From assembly GCF_000315915.1 (NCBI RefSeq), contig NC_020187.1:992001-1056000 (forward strand): a stretch of 64,000 bases of DNA, written 5' to 3'. Each line of letters begins with the position of its first letter. Positions within the stretch are counted from its first letter, which is position 1. The notes under the pieces are model-generated. The model worked only from the letters and a program-made list of their open reading frames with translations. It ran no database searches and was not told the DNA's origin. Both the position numbers and the translations under genes were made by a program. Positions 60,311 through 64,000 of the stretch are shown in pieces. This DNA is from Henningerozyma blattae CBS 6284 (Eukaryota > Ascomycota > Saccharomycetes > Saccharomycetales > Saccharomycetaceae).

Positions 60311-60345
60311 GTCATCCAACCCTCTGACTAAGAGGGTTGGATGAC
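60311..60345. repeat. Perfect 15-bp-arm hairpin
   Basis: GTCATCCAACCCTCT and AGAGGGTTGGATGAC around the loop GACTA. It directly follows the 15-bp repeats. It has no T-run after it, so it is not a typical terminator. Confidence 0.9.
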
Positions 60346-61409
60346 ATGGAGGACCAAGCTACAGAGGAGGGAGACCGGAGAGCCACACTGCCACCACAAC
60401 GCAAACGCAGATGCAAATTTTCAACATTCTCGCCTGTTCCTGTCGCTTCTAATCTTACTGGATGTCCACCACTCAACATCATGCCTTGTAGTGATCTGTG
60501 ATGGTGTAGTGTCATACTGGTCCATAATGATCCATCCATCGTTCATCGTTCATCGTTCATCGTTCATCGTTTATTGTTCACTGTTCACCGTTATCATATC
60601 GCATCGCTATCAAATCACTAATTCGTTGGTAATACTGTCCAACTCTCCGTTCTCTTTTACTCACCAATTCAAGAATTGGGCTCAACTTCACTTCGCCTCC
60701 CCTACGTATTCACATGCACTGCCCCTTACGGTAAACCCATCTGTTTGCTTATCATTGTGGCTTGTTTTCTAATCATGAACACTATATATACTCCGAACTT
60801 TATCGTGAGTCTTTAAGGTATTCCCCTGCTTCTCCTACTACATACAGTCACACACCCACACAATCACCCATGAGAGTCATACAGATATTGCCTATCAATA
60901 AAATACCAGATTATTATTTCAAGAAATCAACTGGTTATCAAGTGTATTGGCAATCCATACTAGAGTTCAATCTATTGCTATTGCTCAATATAATGTTTAT
61001 TGTCTATTATAAAAATTTATTCTTGAAAAATAAAGAATAATCATTTGTTTGGCACTTGTTTTGCATTTATTTATATTTATTTTTACACTCTATATACTCG
61101 TGTTCTTTTATATATTCTATATACTTACTTATCATTCCTACGTTTAATAATTAATTTCATTTATTTTTTTGTTTATCAAATTTTATATTTTTTTCCATCA
61201 TCGCTTTTGTAACTGCTAAACGTTAAAAATTTTTCAATCTCTATCTCACCTACGCTTATCTCGAATTTTACCCAATCTGGTATGCAGCCGAAACGACTAA
61301 TAGTAAAAAGTTAATAGAGATGATAATTCATCACGTATCAGGCATCATACAACAAATATCCAGATAGTGGTAGTGATAGTTGTCTATTTTACTTCCATTT
61401 CTTTATCTA
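60346..61409. other. Spacer with CGTTCAT tandem repeat
   Basis: Holds a heptamer array CGTTCAT (about 60540-60570, then imperfect). Frames of 143 and 92 codons here lack coding character or an in-frame ATG; a 56-codon frame (from ATG about 60871) with a C-terminal hydrophobic segment cannot be supported. From 61040 on the DNA is very AT-rich. Confidence 0.45.
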
Positions 61410-63060
61410 TCAAAGGGGCATTGAGATAAAATATACATGCATGAACTTGACACCAACACAAGATTCCATAGAGTGCTCCATTTTTCTTTTCAACTTGTTA
61501 GTTAACTCTGGAGTATCTTCTGGATTATCTAATGAAGTTATTGTATCATCAACAAATAAATATACAATCAATTTATTGTTTTTAAGCATACATGGCCTTA
61601 ACTTTTCTTCAGTTGAATTCCATTTGCCCATTAAGCACTGTCTTAAGGCTTCCTCCGTTTTGGTTTAATTTATAGTCTTGGTAAGACATGCCATTAAGGA
61701 TTGTATTTGTGATGACTTTCTAATCATACTTTCCTGATTTTTTGTAAGTTTCCTCTAGGGCCGCATCTATTATGTTTTTATCTTTGGGAACAGTCTCTCC
61801 ATCAATGATCATTTCTTTATCATCCCATTTATTCTGATCAGTTATGCTTTTTTTCTCATTGGATCTTTGACATGGTATTTTTCTTTTTTTATTTCTTTTA
61901 GATTACTCAATTGCTTCATAGTACTGGTGAGAATTAATTTTTTTTAGGCTTTTTTATTAATGATGGCTATCACTTGGACAACATTCAACCTACTTAGTGC
62001 GAAAGGTTCAGATTCTTCAGATTTTATTATATCTTGATTTTTATTTTCACAACCGCTTAATTTGGATAACGATGTTCTAATCATTTTAAAGGTATTATAA
62101 AATTTATTAGGAGCAACCGGTAAGGGACCATTGTTGGATTTGGAGTAAACCGATTTGGGCTTAGAACTAGTTTTTGAAGCAGTAATTGTAGTAGCAATAG
62201 GAGGATGACAGAGGTCAGTTGAAGTAAGAGTACCATCTGTAGGATTATCTAGCATGGTGTTAGATGGAGAGTTATCATTGAGGATATTATCAAGTTCTTG
62301 AAGAAGTTAAGCATAGGCGTCAGAAAGATCATTAAAGTGGTCATCAGAGAAGACTTTATCAGAAGTATCGTTGTCGCCATAAAGAAGAGCATTTGAAAAA
62401 AAAAATAGTGAGTATCAAGCAAACTGGGGTCTAATTACTGAATAATAGTTCTGGTTGGTTGTGACCGTATCTGGTGAAATAGGTTGAAAAGTACAGTTTA
62501 TCGTTTTACTGGGGAAACCTTTGGTTTCAACAACTTCTTCGATGAATTTAACATATGCGTTAGAACCCTCTATAACGATAGATGATGTATCTGGAATATC
62601 AGTAGTATCTGGAGTGGTAACTCCAAGATCATCAGCATTGATGCTGTTATCGATAGTAAGAGTACCACCTACAGCCGAACTAGTTGAATATTAGATGCTT
62701 AAAAGTTCATCAAAAATATTGAGCATGGAATCGATTTTAGGAGTAGTTGATTCTCGAACAAGATCATGATTGGAATTATCAAGAATCTTAATATATGCAG
62801 GTAAATTCAGTGGAGGAAGAAAATGTATAAGCCAATAAACCACGAGGATATAGTTTACCATCAGTGTCAGCACCATGGATAATAACAGATTGACCGAAGG
62901 GAATTTAAATACTAGCATCGAGACCGCTTACGCCAAGCTTTAGCCGAATAGTGTTACTAACATAAAGTAAAAGCAAGTGAATTAAAAAATCTAAATGAGT
63001 TTCGTCATGGAATGCATGCGACAAAGTTCGTTCAATTACTTGGTCAGATTTGGCAACAAA
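61410..63060 (-). pseudogene. Decayed Ty1/copia pol relic (integrase to reverse transcriptase)
   Basis: Read on the minus strand from 63060: integrase catalytic-core end, then, in a shifted frame near 62860-62930, PFGQSVIIHGADTDGKLYPR, the copia integrase C-terminal block; an acidic Ser/Thr-rich linker (62690-62260); and an RT part with VYLFVDD (near 61540-61570), the polymerase active-site box. LFVDD and the surrounding sequence resemble Ty1/Ty2 rather than the Ty4-like element at 40-44 kb, so this is a different family. Many stops and frameshifts separate the parts. No LTR was recognised on either side. Confidence 0.75.
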
Positions 63061-64000
63061 TTATAGAGAATCTCTAATGAGAACTATTAACATAGTCAGC
63101 CTCTTTCCAACGCTGAATATAGACACAGAATATTTTGACGTAGCATTGTTAATGACTCGAACACTAAAAGGAGTAGGGTTATTACAATTAAGTGCCTTAT
63201 CTAAAGAGAACCAACGAGTTTTTGATTTTAAGTTTTTCAAATTGATATATATATATATATAATTAATAATTCGATATACTGGAGAAAATTCAACAAGTAG
63301 GTGTCGTGGAACTAAGCAGATAGTATATACTGTATAGGAGATGACCTCATTACTTACTGGAAATATCTTACTTGTTAAGCAAATCATAGAAAGAACAAAA
63401 CAAAATTCTTGGGGGAAAAGACTTGATGACTGTAAATAACGGCGATATATTAAAAGAAAAAAGTATTTGAACCCATTACAAGAGAAATGCCAAGCTAATA
63501 ATAATAATAATAGTAATAATTATAATAATAATAATAATAGTAATAATAATAGCAATAATAATTAGTAATAATAATAATTAGTAATAATAATAGCAATAAT
63601 AATTAGTAATACAATCAACATAGACATTGAGGTAACAGATAATAATACATAACCTCTACAGAAACGATATCTGTAAGGTAGGCCCGCAATTAATGTATAG
63701 TAACATGAGGACGAATGCTAAAGTGAAAATAATGCGAAAATTGAGGGATTTATGAGCTTAATTTAGTATACAAAAAATATTTCGATGTGATCCTCACACT
63801 TCTAACCAATGGGATTCATAATTCAAAGACCTTCCAAGGTAAGAAATAGAATACGCATTGGAGAAGAGTAACATGCAAATCATAGCAAGTATTCGTATTA
63901 ATAATATCTAAAGTAATATTAATATATAGCATACACTTTGCAAAATTACGTATATAGTTAGGATATACAAGTTTATAGTTGTCAAGACAACAGGTAATAT
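63061..64000. other. AT-rich end of window with AAT microsatellite
   Basis: No gene supported. A long imperfect (AAT)n array with AGT/AGC interruptions runs from about 63497 to 63612, and a (TA)n stretch lies at 63247-63260. Confidence 0.55.

Noticed and set aside
60341..61040. Two plus-strand frames of 143 and 92 codons
   Set aside because: The second lacks an ATG at its start; both cross tandem repeats and show no recognisable protein features beyond one hydrophobic stretch.

Overview
This is nuclear DNA of a budding yeast of the family Saccharomycetaceae. The gene set is typical (SLA1, HIR1, KAP122, ATE1, CKB1, GET1, SCT1, AGA2, SEC9, OCH1, DST1, RNA15, NSR1), introns are rare and carry the yeast GTATGT and TACTAAC signals, the code is standard, intergenic DNA is very AT-rich, and Ty-type retroelements sit beside tRNA genes. 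Gene order suggests a lineage that went through the whole-genome duplication but lost duplicates independently of Saccharomyces cerevisiae. Orthologues of two S. cerevisiae tracks alternate: YBL007-YBL013 with YGL016-YGL020, then YGL029-YGL044 with YGR148-YGR158. Some ancestral neighbours (for example JAC1 and RPL24) are missing. I cannot name the species; a Kazachstania-, Naumovozyma-, Vanderwaltozyma- or Tetrapisispora-like yeast would fit.

Layout. 0-19.8 kb: SLA1 (5' end outside the window), HIR1, KAP122, ATE1, CKB1, GET1, LAA2, SCT1, FMT1. 20.7-28.2 kb: CGR1, CCM1, GPC1, RPL30 (a one-codon first exon and an autoregulatory kink-turn), AGA2 (with an a-specific operator) and HOP2 (one clear intron and a second candidate). 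28.7-37.2 kb: SEC9, a YGL036W-like gene, a nicotinamidase at the PNC1 position, and OCH1. 37.2-46.8 kb: an accessory island with a GC-richer hairpin-dense stretch, three near-identical tRNA-Leu(CAA) copies, tRNA-Val(AAC), tRNA-Ser(AGA), a decayed Ty4-like element, a solo LTR, two assembly gaps and a large inverted repeat. 46.8-55.7 kb: DST1, RNA15, PTI1, a CHO2 pseudogene, MTR3, NSR1. 56.3-64 kb: a repeat-rich GPI-anchored adhesin-like gene, a GC-rich stretch with a small stress-type gene, and a heavily decayed Ty1-like pol relic running into AT-rich DNA.

Functional links. RNA15 and PTI1 (pre-mRNA 3'-end processing) are direct neighbours. CGR1 and NSR1 carry PAC/RRPE ribosome-biogenesis motifs. 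AGA2 and HOP2 are sexual-cycle genes next to each other. The points most worth following up are the hairpin-dense unknown between OCH1 and the tRNAs, the Ty4-like element placed 16-17 bp from tRNA genes with a long leader hairpin at its Gag start, the CHO2 relic, the HOP2 second intron, the bacterial-looking nicotinamidase at the PNC1 locus, and the palindromic regulatory sites.
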